A DNA stretch of 64,000 nt, from positions 824,001-888,000 of the forward strand of contig NZ_CP017705.1 in the NCBI RefSeq assembly GCF_002706795.1, written 5' to 3'. Numbering within the stretch: position 1 is the stretch's first letter; the number at the start of each line of letters is the position of its first letter. The notes beneath the pieces were generated by a model. The model did no database searches and was not told where the DNA came from. It saw nothing but the letters and a program-made list of their open reading frames with translations. Positions 46,979-55,325 of this stretch are shown one piece after another. The DNA is from Brevibacillus laterosporus DSM 25. Its GTDB lineage: Bacteria > Bacillota > Bacilli > Brevibacillales > Brevibacillaceae. A program made the translations under genes and the position numbers.

Positions 46979-47826
46979 ATGGACGAAAATCAGTATTACT
47001 GGGAAATGGTCAAAAAAAACATCGGCGTATACTCCCGAGAGGAACAGGAACGACTTCGGAATGCTAAAGTCATCATCTTTGGTCTAGGCGGCGGCGGTTA
47101 TGAGGTCATTTTATGCGCTCGTATGGGACTCGGACACATTACAGGAGTAGATCCTGACGAATTCGAGGTCTCTAATATTAACCGCCAAATGCTCAGCTTT
47201 GTTAGCCGAATTGGGTCAAACAAAGCTGAAACAGCGGCTGAACTGTTACAAGACATTAATCCTTCCATAAATATTCGTGTCACCCAAGATTTTGTAACAG
47301 AACAAAATGCTATTGATCTTCTAAGCAACACAGATGTGATAGTAGATGCTACTGATGATTTGGTAGCGCGTGTCATTATTCATCGGGCGCGGCTACATTA
47401 GGCATCCCTTCTATCTGGATTGCAGTGACTCCTCCCTTCCGAGGGGGCGTAATGTCTCTTACTCCTGATTCTGTACCATACGAAATTGCTCTAGGCTATC
47501 CATCCTACCAACAACAATTAACAGATAATGTAAAACAGAAGATCCATTCAATGAAAGATGGACGAGCCCTATATTCCATTTCATAAGGTGCAGATGAACA
47601 GTGGGCGCAAAACTACGTAAAAAAGGAAAGTCCATGGGCAGTGCTATCACCAGTAGCAAATATTGTAGGAATCCTAGCAAGCTTTGAGGCTTTTAAACTA
47701 ATTGTCAGACGTTCATCTCTACTACCTATTTTAAGCCCTCAGCTTATCCCTATAGATTTGGCACACAATGAAATGGTAACCGTCATGAATCCACAGAATG
47801 GGTCATGGAATTACTCAGAGCTGTAG
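46979..47826 (+). pseudogene. ThiF/HesA/MoeB-like E1 enzyme, frameshifted
   Basis: The front reads as a ThiF-type adenylating enzyme: a Gly-rich loop VIIFGLGGGGYE, then VDPDEFEVSNINRQMLSF (with the Asn-x-x-Arg-Gln motif) and DVIVDATDDL. At about 47385-47395 one extra base shifts the frame, after which the chain continues as ATLGIPSIWIAVTPPFRGGV. A TAA at 47584 interrupts it again before it ends SWNYSEL at 47826. Intact homologues activate sulfur carriers or C-termini of small proteins. Two lesions make this a decayed copy unless there is a sequencing error. Confidence 0.8.
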
Positions 47827-47836
47827 GATTATTTCG

Positions 47837-47995
47837 ATGACCGGTTTAATCGTATTCGTACTTATTATCTCTCTCTCCCTACTTGTAAAGGATTTTGTCT
47901 TAGCCTCTGCTGCCTCCATCCTTGTATTGGCTCCAGAGTACAATGCTAGTTTAGAAATAACAAAATCCTTAACACCAACCTTCGTTTCTTCGTAA
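47837..47995 (+). CDS. Short hydrophobic ORF, possibly DUF441-like fragment
   Basis: A 52-residue ORF with one strong hydrophobic segment (LIVFVLIISLSLLVKDFVLA) resembling the front of DUF441 membrane proteins, which are about three times longer. Weak ribosome binding site. Probably a remnant, given the decayed gene before it. Confidence 0.35.
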   Translation: MTGLIVFVLIISLSLLVKDFVLASAASILVLAPEYNASLEITKSLTPTFVSS

Positions 47996-48006
47996 AAACG
48001 ATAACG

Positions 48007-48047
48007 AAAACGCATGCAACTGTCTTTTGGAACAGGGGATGCGTTTT
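48007..48047. terminator. Bidirectional terminator
   Basis: AAAACGCAT and ATGCGTTTT enclose an inner stem (CTGTC...GAACAG); it lies between the convergent ThiF remnant and the esterase gene. Confidence 0.75.
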
Positions 48048-48074
48048 GTCGTATGTACCTTTTACACTATGATA

Positions 48075-48896
48075 TTATTTCCATGCCAAAGCAGATTGAA
48101 TGACAAGTCCTATAAAAGGTAGAATAACTGATAGATGATTCTCTTCATCAAAGCAACGATATTGTACTTGTAAGCCAGGAATATTACTAGAAGATAAACG
48201 ATCATGCATTTCTTTAGCATCCACGATCATTTCTGCCTTTTCCTCACTACCTATCCCTATCAGAAGACTAGTTTGTAAAGGTTCTGATGTTGAATCCTGC
48301 GCCTCCTTAGCAAAACGTTCTGCTAATGGAAACAGAAATTGATTTTTCCACCAAATCGATGGACTTCCTGCTGCATAAACCTGAAAAGCCTGACGTTTTG
48401 TAAACATCGTATATAATGTAAACAGCCCGCCCAATGAATGGCCAAATAACGTTTGGCGATTACGGTCAATTGAAATCTCCTGTTCAATCAACGGCTTCAA
48501 TTCTTCTTCAATAAATGTCAAAAATAAGTCTGCCCCACCAGTTGTTGGCCATTCAGAGCCATCTTTGCGATCAGGGAGCTCAGTTTTATCTGCAAACACG
48601 GTATAATCATAGAACCGTCGATTCGTTTCAAAAGGCTGGTTTGTATCATAACCAATACCAACTACCACAGCTGGTTCCAGCATATGTGGCCCACGCGTCC
48701 GCAAGCGAACTGTCTCCGCCATCGAGCCAAACGCTGAATTGGCATCCAACATATAAATAACCGGAAAACCCGTTTCGGGTGCAGGTACATCTGGCTTGTA
48801 CACCATAATTCGGTATATAGCACCACGATTACTTGTTACCGTCCACTGCTCTGCCCCCGGAATGGCGAAGGCTGAACGTTCTTCTTCATGTTTCAT
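48075..48896 (-). CDS. Siderophore-esterase-like alpha/beta hydrolase (IroE/BesA type)
   Basis: A 273-residue hydrolase with the nucleophile elbow FGHSLGGLF (Ser about residue 151) and a late His (DEENHLSVI). The N-terminal GAEQWTVTSNRGAIYRIMVY and the PVIYMLDANSAFGS segment are typical of esterases that open ferric catecholate trilactones such as bacillibactin. The ATG at 48896 is chosen; GTG 48908 and TTG 48902 are alternatives close to GAGGAGAGG. A perfect Fur box lies about 115 bases upstream, and an iron-type AraC regulator is next on the same strand. Confidence 0.85.
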   Translation of the reverse strand: MKHEEERSAFAIPGAEQWTVTSNRGAIYRIMVYKPDVPAPETGFPVIYMLDANSAFGSMAETVRLRTRGPHMLEPAVVVGIGYDTNQPFETNRRFYDYTVFADKTELPDRKDGSEWPTTGGADLFLTFIEEELKPLIEQEISIDRNRQTLFGHSLGGLFTLYTMFTKRQAFQVYAAGSPSIWWKNQFLFPLAERFAKEAQDSTSEPLQTSLLIGIGSEEKAEMIVDAKEMHDRLSSSNIPGLQVQYRCFDEENHLSVILPFIGLVIQSALAWK

Positions 48897-49010
48897 CGCC
48901 AAATTCACCTCTCCTCACAGCTACCTACAAGCCGATCATATACTTCACGCAGGAGAAAAAGCATCTTGGTGAAACATTTCGTCTTGAGCTATCTGTTGTA
49001 TCTACTCAAA

Positions 49011-49025
49011 TGATAATCATTATCA
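49011..49025. promoter_or_regulatory. Fur box
   Basis: TGATAATCATTATCA is a perfect match to the Bacillus 7-1-7 Fur consensus. It lies between the AraC-type regulator and the esterase gene, so iron limitation should induce the esterase. Confidence 0.92.
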
Positions 49026-49079
49026 ATATTGATCATAGCGAATTAGCTATCATAGTGCCATAGACAATATCCAGAACTT

Positions 49080-50720
49080 TTATGGACGATTTACAGCTAT
49101 TAATTGAGTGATATGATCAAGCATTCGAAGATGCGCATGTGGGGAGTATTCCAGCCACGGATCAGAAGTAAGCATATGGATTTTGTTCTGCTGAACTGCC
49201 GAAATGGTTTGCCACTGTGGTTTATTCTGAATTTTTTCCCAGCTGGCCAACGTTTCACTTTCTTGACGAATCATCATGAAAAGTCGATCAGCATTCAACG
49301 CTTTAAGCCCCTCTATGGAAATGGGCTTATGATTATTTACTAGTTTGCTAACACATGTCGGTCTAAATTGCAATTCATCGTACAGCATACCTGCTATCCC
49401 CCGGTTACTGTGTACAAACATATTTTGCTGTAACAATCGTACAACAACAACCGTTTCCTCCTCAATCCCAGGTTGTAATTGCTCTCTTACTGTTTGAAGC
49501 TTTCGATCATATTCATCAAGCCATTTCTCCGTTTGCCAAGACTCCCCAAAAAAATCGGCCAGAAGGCGAAACTGCTGACGCCATTCCATCTGGGAGACAG
49601 AGAGATAGAAGACAGGAGCTATCTTCTCCAAAGCCTGCTTTTCTGTCTCGTGAAGGTCATCGTTTGCAATAATAACGTCTGCGGGTATCTGTGTAAGCAG
49701 CTCTATATTTGCCTGCCAGTTCTGATTTTGACGATATGCGCTAATATGGACAGGGATATCATTGCGATATTCCCGATAATAATACTCCGTCCACTTGGGG
49801 TGAAGTGGGGCGGCATACGGCATAATATTTAACGGTAATAAATAACCTATATGCGAAGGACTGTAAGCAACCAGCTTTCGACGGCGACTTTTCATATAAA
49901 CATTTGGTGAAACGCCTATCTCCTTCTTAAATTTACGACTGAAATAGAATTCATCTGCGTAGCCCACCTGATGAGCGATATCGCGCAGTCTAGCATCTGA
50001 TTGTGCCATGAGTCGCTTAGCTTGCTGTAAACGTAGCTCTGCAACATACTCCATAGCGCTTATCCCATATTTTTTTTTGAACAAATCTACAAAATATTTC
50101 GGACTGATTTCGGCCACCTGCGCTAATTGATCGATCGTTAAAGAATCCGTATAGTGTTCTTCCATGTATTGCTTTACATATTCGAGTGCCGAATATGCGT
50201 TTTCTGGCTTCGTTCGACAATTCTTATTGATATAGAACAGGATTTCCTGAAAATCAATCTGGCAACGAAAACTCCCTGTACTAGTCCTACCTTGCCAACG
50301 ACGATACAATTCATCACACATGGATGGCAATTTATCAGGAGGGTAAACCGATATTTTCCCTTTATAAGGAAATAATTGCTCATCCTTGCTTACCGCCATA
50401 TAGCTTACATGATTGATCTCATGCCTAAATACATCGAAATAAAGCACATATAGCTCCATTTCCTCACTCAATGCAATTGTTCCAAAGGTTTGCCCTGGCA
50501 TACATACGTACACCGAATTTCTGTCCAGTTCACATTGCTGATGATCCAGTACAAGCTGTACCTCTCCACTGGTCATGACAATAAGCGCATAGGAAAAGAC
50601 CAGTTGCTGCTTCAATTGGCAAAGAGCCCCACCCTTCACAACCTCAATGGATCGAAGCCTGAAGGATAACTCATCAAGCATACATCTATCAGTGCTACTC
50701 CTGCATGTTGTGTCGTCCAT
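49080..50720 (-). CDS. Btr-like AraC regulator with siderophore-binding domain
   Basis: A 546-residue fusion. The N-terminal cupin-like part (about 10-130) is followed by an AraC HTH pair (about 155-262: IDQLAQVAEISPKYFVDLFK and IAHQVGYADEFYFSRKFKKE). The rest is a FhuD/FeuA-type periplasmic-binding-protein domain kept in the cytosol, as in B. subtilis Btr, which senses ferric siderophore and activates its uptake genes. The ATG at 50720 follows GGTGGTG; the TTG at 50744 has no site. No feuABC-type transporter lies in the window, so its main target is elsewhere. Confidence 0.88.
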   Translation of the reverse strand: MDDTTCRSSTDRCMLDELSFRLRSIEVVKGGALCQLKQQLVFSYALIVMTSGEVQLVLDHQQCELDRNSVYVCMPGQTFGTIALSEEMELYVLYFDVFRHEINHVSYMAVSKDEQLFPYKGKISVYPPDKLPSMCDELYRRWQGRTSTGSFRCQIDFQEILFYINKNCRTKPENAYSALEYVKQYMEEHYTDSLTIDQLAQVAEISPKYFVDLFKKKYGISAMEYVAELRLQQAKRLMAQSDARLRDIAHQVGYADEFYFSRKFKKEIGVSPNVYMKSRRRKLVAYSPSHIGYLLPLNIMPYAAPLHPKWTEYYYREYRNDIPVHISAYRQNQNWQANIELLTQIPADVIIANDDLHETEKQALEKIAPVFYLSVSQMEWRQQFRLLADFFGESWQTEKWLDEYDRKLQTVREQLQPGIEEETVVVVRLLQQNMFVHSNRGIAGMLYDELQFRPTCVSKLVNNHKPISIEGLKALNADRLFMMIRQESETLASWEKIQNKPQWQTISAVQQNKIHMLTSDPWLEYSPHAHLRMLDHITQLIAVNRP

Positions 50721-51117
50721 ACTAATGTACACCACCAATATCAATCATTTACCTACAGCTTTCCATGCATATCATTGATCGTTTTCAAAAAGGCAGGTTT
50801 TATATTTCGATAACATTCACTTTACCAAACTAAGCTTTGATTTTCTATTTGTATAAACTATTTCATTGGCTTACCACCCACCAAAGTGAAATAGGATTGT
50901 GGAAACAGTAGGTTGAAAAGAATGCTTCACCCCTACAATCGATCTCGTTTACCCCCAATGATAAATTTGAGGATCTGCAATTTTTAAAAAAGGTATTAGA
51001 AAATAAACGGATAAATCAAATAAATAAGCTCTACAATTCAAGGGGATTCCCCAAGGTAGTTACCTAGGAATCCCCTTCACAATGTCTGAAGAAAAAACTG
51101 AACTTCTTTATACACTT
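50721..51117. other. Intergenic region with an ORF tail and a hairpin
   Basis: A + strand stretch (about 50914-51066) is open and reads like the C-terminal end of a protein (FEDLQFLKKVLENKRINQIN) without a start, perhaps a decayed gene. Its last codons overlap an 11-bp stem (AAGGGGATTCC/GGAATCCCCTT, 51040-51077) with no long T run. Nothing else is recognised. Confidence 0.4.
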
Positions 51118-51588
51118 TTAATCAATATCAAAAATCGTAATGCTAGCAAAATCAATCCGGAGTAATGTGTCAGCAGGTATAGGATTTGGGGAGGACAATA
51201 CTACCTGAATCTTATCCCCCTTATGAAAGAATTGAGGTAACAGAGAGGAATTCACATAAGTAGTATCGAGATTGATATGAAAGCTTGTTTGAGACGGGAT
51301 AATCGTTTCCCCATTTTGAAGTAACTCAAATTTTACAAGCAGGTTAGGATTTGCCGGGGGAGGTGAAGCAACATTAGAGACCTGTATACTAAATTGCGTT
51401 AGAAATATTGTGCTTTTGATAATAGTAATTGAGTCAGTGGTTGGATCAAAGATAATGCCGAATGAATTTGAGGCGCTATTCAAATTGATGACTGCAGGCA
51501 CTATGTTAGTAGGACTAATGAATTGTGGAAGAAAATCATTCGTAACATAAGTAATTTTTTCATCTGACTTACATATGTGTCTAGACAC
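51118..51588 (-). CDS. Small beta-rich protein, jelly-roll-like
   Basis: A 156-residue protein of alternating hydrophobic strands (INLNSASNSFGIIFDPTTDS, LLVKFELLQNGETIIP, IQVVLSSPNPIPADTLLRID) like the TNF/C1q-type C-terminal domains of bacillus exosporium and coat glycoproteins. No collagen repeat or signal peptide is present. The start is GTG 51588, 8 bases after GGAGGTG; the TTG at 51609 overlaps that site. It could be a spore-surface protein; identity is uncertain. Confidence 0.55.
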   Translation of the reverse strand: MSRHICKSDEKITYVTNDFLPQFISPTNIVPAVINLNSASNSFGIIFDPTTDSITIIKSTIFLTQFSIQVSNVASPPPANPNLLVKFELLQNGETIIPSQTSFHINLDTTYVNSSLLPQFFHKGDKIQVVLSSPNPIPADTLLRIDFASITIFDID

Positions 51589-52052
51589 AACATTTACACC
51601 TCCTATCAATCTCTCTATATTGAATGATAAACGGAAATGAATTGTGTTAGGCGAATACCCATTTTTTTAAAATGGTTATGAATTTTTATGTCAACAAAAA
51701 AGCTACTGATATTCAAAGAAGCCTTACCTCTTTTGAACAAGAGTATGTAAAAAATCAAGGAAATATGCAAAATATCCAGAATTTGGAGCGAAATATTTTA
51801 TCAAAAACATAGTACATGGGTAACAACTTTAGACAACATCGGTAACTTACAGCAGACGAACGATTTTTTATAGAAGGTAAGGGCGAAATGCAGTATATTG
51901 TAGAACACAGAGAATAGATGACACTACAGGAAGACGTTTGAGATGAAAGTTACTTTGTCAAAGATTGAGCTTCCAACTGCCTCGGGTTGGGGTACTGTGC
52001 AAATTAATAATTTAAAAAATGGCTATGTTAAATTTTAATGTTGATTTTCGAG
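51589..52052. other. Intergenic region with possible decayed genes
   Basis: About 460 bases. A 44-codon + strand ORF (51678-51812) with a hydrophilic, Gln/Asn-rich product lacks a ribosome binding site. The next 200 bases have frequent stops in all frames. It may be debris of a phage or surface-protein gene. Confidence 0.35.
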
Positions 52053-52082
52053 CAAAAGAAAACCGCCTCGTGGTATGGCGGC
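52053..52082 (-). terminator. Terminator of the small-peptide transcripts
   Basis: On the minus strand CCGCC pairs with GGCGG across 9 bases and TTTTCTTTT follows, 28 bases after the 52-codon gene. Confidence 0.7.
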
Positions 52083-52109
52083 GATTGAACTATCTTACTT
52101 CTGGTTAGT

Positions 52110-52268
52110 TCAGTATTTTATGAGGCTCTCTGTTTCGTGAATCAGATCACGCAACAGACTTAAAGACTTTTCCAAATTACCCCGATCATCATCATCTGTC
52201 ACTAAGCTCAGTATAGTATTTACTTTATTAACGTATTCTAACCTTTGTTCCAAAGTCTCTTTAGTCAT
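52110..52268 (-). CDS. Small helical protein of unknown function
   Basis: A 52-residue ORF too short to be obvious, starting about 10 bases after AAGAGGG. The product is a single charged amphipathic helix pair with an acidic turn (LVTDDDDRGNLEKSLSLLRD) and no signal peptide. Size and shape recall small coiled-coil regulators such as Spo0E, but the SxxLD motif is absent. It lies downstream of the peptide genes on the same strand. Confidence 0.5.
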   Translation of the reverse strand: MTKETLEQRLEYVNKVNTILSLVTDDDDRGNLEKSLSLLRDLIHETESLIKY

Positions 52269-52328
52269 TTGCCTTATCCCTCTTTAAGAGATGCATTGGT
52301 TGGTATACTAGTAATTTATCAGAATGTA

Positions 52329-52415
52329 TTACCCTCCCATTCCGTGACCGTATTGAACGACCAAATTACCAAACATCCCTAAGACTAACGCCACCGACAG
52401 TAATTTCCCTTTCAT
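52329..52415 (-). CDS. 28-residue secreted or membrane peptide
   Basis: An excellent GAAGGAGG precedes ATG by 9 bases. The peptide is MKGK, then a hydrophobic core (LLSVALVLGMFGNLVV), then a polar tail QYGHGMGG. This is the layout of a short exported signal peptide such as Phr, NprX or PapR, or of a small toxic membrane peptide. Its place behind an RRNPP regulator favours signalling (inference). Confidence 0.55.
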   Translation of the reverse strand: MKGKLLSVALVLGMFGNLVVQYGHGMGG

Positions 52416-52470
52416 TTCTTTCATCCTCCTTCAAAATAACATCCTGAAAGCTATACTTATTTTTATCTAA

Positions 52471-52623
52471 TCAGTTTTCCAAATTCCATTTTTTGATTAA
52501 AATGTTCTTTGTATTTTTCAACGAAATGTATTTTTTTAATGTAATCCAAGACAAGACAGTAAACAACAGATAACTGCTATATGGTGGTCTATTTTTGTAA
52601 TCGTTATAAAACTTCTTTTTCAA
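52471..52623 (-). CDS. Doubtful 50-codon ORF
   Basis: A TTG-started frame 8 bases after GAGGTG, giving a Lys/Asn-rich product with one moderate hydrophobic patch (SSYLLFTVLSWITL). It fills the gap between the two peptide genes. The start codon is weak and no homology is seen, so it may be chance. Confidence 0.2.
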   Translation of the reverse strand: MKKKFYNDYKNRPPYSSYLLFTVLSWITLKKYISLKNTKNILIKKWNLEN

Positions 52624-52653
52624 AGACTCTTCACCTCTTACATCGCCACCAGT

Positions 52654-52684
52654 AAAAACGCCCGAATTTAGGATTCGGACGTTT
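52654..52684 (-). terminator. Terminator after the pheromone-like gene
   Basis: On the minus strand AAACGTCCGAA pairs with TTCGGGCGTTT and T's follow, 22 bases after the 37-codon gene. Its sequence is nearly the same as the hairpin at 18701-18734. Confidence 0.85.
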
Positions 52685-52705
52685 GGCTTACACTAAATGT
52701 TGGGA

Positions 52706-52819
52706 TTACCAATCAGGTTCAGCAGTATTTACATGTATATACCCAACCCCATTTTCTTTTGGTAAGACACTAGGTGAAACGAATAAAACAAAAACCATAG
52801 CTAGAAGAAGTTTTTTCAT
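52706..52819 (-). CDS. Pheromone-precursor-like peptide (37 residues)
   Basis: A short gene with GAGGAG 7 bases before ATG. It encodes a Sec signal (MKKLLLAMVFVLFVSPSV) followed by a short polar tail LPKENGVGYIHVNTAEPDW, the layout of AimP, Phr, PapR and NprX precursors whose C-terminal 5-8 residues re-enter the cell. It begins 23 bases after the stop of the RRNPP regulator on the same strand and has its own terminator. The mature peptide is probably within the last ten residues; the exact cut is unknown. Confidence 0.75.
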   Translation of the reverse strand: MKKLLLAMVFVLFVSPSVLPKENGVGYIHVNTAEPDW

Positions 52820-52842
52820 GGAGCTTCTCCTCATTTCCTTTT

Positions 52843-54086
52843 TTATACATTATTACAAATTTTTGAGTATAATTCCATATACTCAAATGACAAGTTTGTT
52901 TCGTTCTGACAATGGTACTTCAACAAAATGCACGTACATTCTACAATCTGTTTAGAAGCTCCTAACTGTCGATAAAGAGAAATGCTTTGCATTAGACTTT
53001 TGGAACCTTCCTCAATTTTGTTAATGGCAAGTAAACATGTTCCCTTTCGCTTATAATATCTGGCTGCAAGTTGTATTCGATAAGGATGATCAATCGTTTT
53101 TGAAGATAAGAATTGATCTTCTTGTTCAATTAAGTTTTCAATCATTGTGTTATTTCCTGATTCTAAATAAACCTCTAATAAATCGCTAACAATTGAAATA
53201 TGTACGTCCTGTTCTGCTTCTTTTAAACATTAAGGGTAACTGCTTTCTCATACTGCTGATTCTTTCCAAACAAAAGCGCTTGGAGATGCTTCTTTCTATA
53301 GTCTATATATTGGCTTTTTTCGTATTGCTGTAAATAAGAATATGCAAGATCCAGATCACCCAATCGAATATATGAATTAATCATAGAAATGAGAGCTGAA
53401 GCTTTTTCTCTACTATCAGCTTGATCTTCGAAAACACCTTTATCACATAGGGTAATACATTCTTTGAAATATCCAAGAATATAAGCATGTACTCCCAAGC
53501 GATAATATAGCAAAATTCTCTCTGTAGGGTGTAAAAAATTAGTGTAATGAAGAATTTCCTTTGCTCTATGGTACGTTTCTTCAAAACGTGAAAAATCATC
53601 TCTTTCGATTTGATAACGATTAAACAAAGTCTTACTAAGATAATAAGGAATTCCTCTTTGACGGGAGTAGTCAATTATTACATCGTATATTACTAGTTTG
53701 ATATCTTTGTTTTCTACTTGCCTCAAAAATTGGAGTAGATAATCCATAGAAAGAAATGAATCCATTCTAGGAGATTCTAGTAGCTTTTGGGCTATTTTTA
53801 TAATAAGCTCCTTATCGTTAATGGAGATAGCGTCTGCAAGGAGTACTTGTAACGTAGTTGGACGTTGCGTAAGCACTATGAAAGCGTGAATAAATTCGCC
53901 AAGAGGTATGTCTAAGGCATTCATAATCTTTTTACAACTGTTAACGCTAGGATGTTTTGTTTCTCCATTTAAAACACGATAAAGTACACTTTTACTGATG
54001 CCTGTATTTTCTGATAACTCACTGATCGAAATATTCTTCCTGATCCGATATTGTTCGAAAAGATTTCCGATTTCTAAAGCCCCCAT
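52843..54086 (-). pseudogene. RRNPP-type regulator (XRE HTH + TPR), split by one-base frameshift
   Basis: The N-terminal HTH (IGNLFEQYRIRKNISISELS, ENTGISKSVLYRVLNG, about residues 5-45) is followed by helical TPR-like pairs (AKEILHYTNFLHPTERILLY, YRLGVHAYILGYFKECITLC, ALISMINSYIRLGDLDLAYS). The frame stops at 53223 after AVTLNV. One added T in the short T run there restores LKEAEQDVHISIVSDLLEVY, continuing to 52843. The whole would be about 414 residues, the size of NprR/AimR-like receptors. Starts at ATG 54086 after AGGAGGGA. It may be inactive, a two-part protein or a sequencing error. Confidence 0.8.
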
Positions 54087-54126
54087 TATTTCATTCCCTC
54101 CTAAAAATATTGAATACAATCCATAT

Positions 54127-54153
54127 TTTACATATAATAGGTAATTATGTAAA
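54127..54153. promoter_or_regulatory. Candidate operator of the RRNPP regulator
   Basis: TTTACATA and TATGTAAA are perfect 8-bp arms with an 11-base centre containing TAATAGGTAAT. The site lies 40 bases before the regulator start and in front of the divergent genes, with a TATAAT on the + strand just beside it (near 54164). Confidence 0.6.
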
Positions 54154-54319
54154 TTAACTTTTGTATAATTTATTCGCTTTGTCCCTGTTTTTTTAAAAGT
54201 TCTACTTTTCGTGGACTGAGGAAAAAAATGGGAATCATGATATAGTTGTGTCAATAAACGAGATTGGGGGGATTTTATCGATTACTTAATCCATTGAGGT
54301 AACACTAGGAGGTCTTTAC

Positions 54320-54412
54320 ATGTCGCTAGTATGGGGTGACTCTCATCGAGAAAGTGAGAATGCAAGAATCAGAAAACAAAAGCTAACACCAATGGTTTGC
54401 CCGCCGTCTTGA
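54320..54412 (+). CDS. 30-residue ORF with strong ribosome binding site
   Basis: AGGAGGT lies 7 bases before ATG. The product is hydrophilic and basic in the middle (HRESENARIRKQKLTP) and ends MVCPPS; there is no signal peptide. It is the first ORF on the + strand transcript leading to the secreted protein and may be a leader or a truncated gene. Confidence 0.4.
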   Translation: MSLVWGDSHRESENARIRKQKLTPMVCPPS

Positions 54413-54544
54413 ACTGAAGAATAAAGCCAAATCCTGAAACAAAACAGACCTATAAGGAAATCGACAGAACCAGCAAGACAAATCATTTGTAAGTTTTTGC
54501 TAATTGGTATATTTAAGGAAAATTCTAAAATTAGGGGGTTCTCT

Positions 54545-55222
54545 ATGAAGAAGTTACGTCGATCATTTATTGTCCTTTGTAGCTTAGCTATGTTTTCCTC
54601 AGTAACACCTGCTTTTGCATACGATTTAAGCCATTCTAGTAGTAACGTACAATCCCAAGAACTATCTGAAAAACAAACAATAACGGAAGAATTCATTAAC
54701 AATGTATCACCATATGTTAATCTTGACGCAAAAACTAAACAATTCTCTCTTTCAGAGAAAGCAAAAAAAGATTTAGATAAAGATACTTATAACAAAGCAT
54801 TAGAGATAATCAATAAGAGCAATGCTCAAATTAGCGATATTAAGGACGAACTAGTAATTTCTTCAAAGGGTACATTAATAGATAAAGCAACTGAATCAAA
54901 AATGTCGGCTATTGATCATGATGAATATTGGGATTATGACTTTACTTGGTGGGGACTCCAAATTTATTGGTCCCATGACTTTGTGGAGGATTTAAAAGAT
55001 AAAATAGGACTAAAAACTTCAGTAACTGTAGGTACCTTCATAGGAACTGTCCAATATCTCATGGAGAAACATGGGAAGAGACCGCCTAGCTGGTTTTCAG
55101 CTTTTACTACCGCAGCGGCTGCTCTTACTTTATGGTCATTCTTAGAACAAGATGAGGGTTGCGGAATTTATCTAGACTGCTACCTTTATGTTCCAACGCG
55201 TTGGTATTCGGCATGTGATTAA
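54545..55222 (+). CDS. Secreted bacteriocin-like protein
   Basis: A 225-residue exported protein. The Sec signal peptide is MKKLRRSFIVLCSLAMFSSV with likely cleavage after AFA (about residue 26). A propeptide-like, Ser/Lys-rich region (27-135) follows, then an aromatic patch DEYWDYDFTWWGLQIYWSHD. The C-terminal part has two hydrophobic helices (VTVGTFIGTVQYLM and FTTAAAALTLWSF) and ends with three Cys (CGIYLDC ... CD). I recall similar bacillus proteins with a WWG-x-YLS patch, none with proven function. ATG 54545 follows AGGGGG. Its small two-helix neighbour fits an immunity protein. Confidence 0.65.
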   Translation: MKKLRRSFIVLCSLAMFSSVTPAFAYDLSHSSSNVQSQELSEKQTITEEFINNVSPYVNLDAKTKQFSLSEKAKKDLDKDTYNKALEIINKSNAQISDIKDELVISSKGTLIDKATESKMSAIDHDEYWDYDFTWWGLQIYWSHDFVEDLKDKIGLKTSVTVGTFIGTVQYLMEKHGKRPPSWFSAFTTAAAALTLWSFLEQDEGCGIYLDCYLYVPTRWYSACD

Positions 55223-55236
55223 AAATAGAAGGTTGA

Positions 55237-55279
55237 ATCAAAAAGTGCACTTCATTATAAATGAAATGCACTTTTTGAT
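55237..55279. terminator. Strong hairpin after the secreted protein
   Basis: ATCAAAAAGTGCA pairs perfectly with TGCACTTTTTGAT, with an inner stem. It may end most transcripts of the secreted protein while letting some read into the next gene. Confidence 0.8.
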
Positions 55280-55325
55280 CGTAGTTATAGTAGTATAAAC
55301 GAAAAACGAGAGGAGACCATAGAAA

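Noticed and set aside
53220..53240. Programmed -1 frameshifting in the RRNPP regulator
   Set aside because: The TTTAAAA run is not in the phase a slippery heptamer needs relative to the incoming frame; a lost T explains the break better.
54127..54153. PlcR box at the divergent promoter
   Set aside because: The arms do not fit TATGnAnnnnTnCATA in spacing or order.
54343..54702. 119-codon minus-strand ORF over the start of the secreted protein
   Set aside because: No ribosome binding site, and it overlaps a better-supported gene on the + strand.
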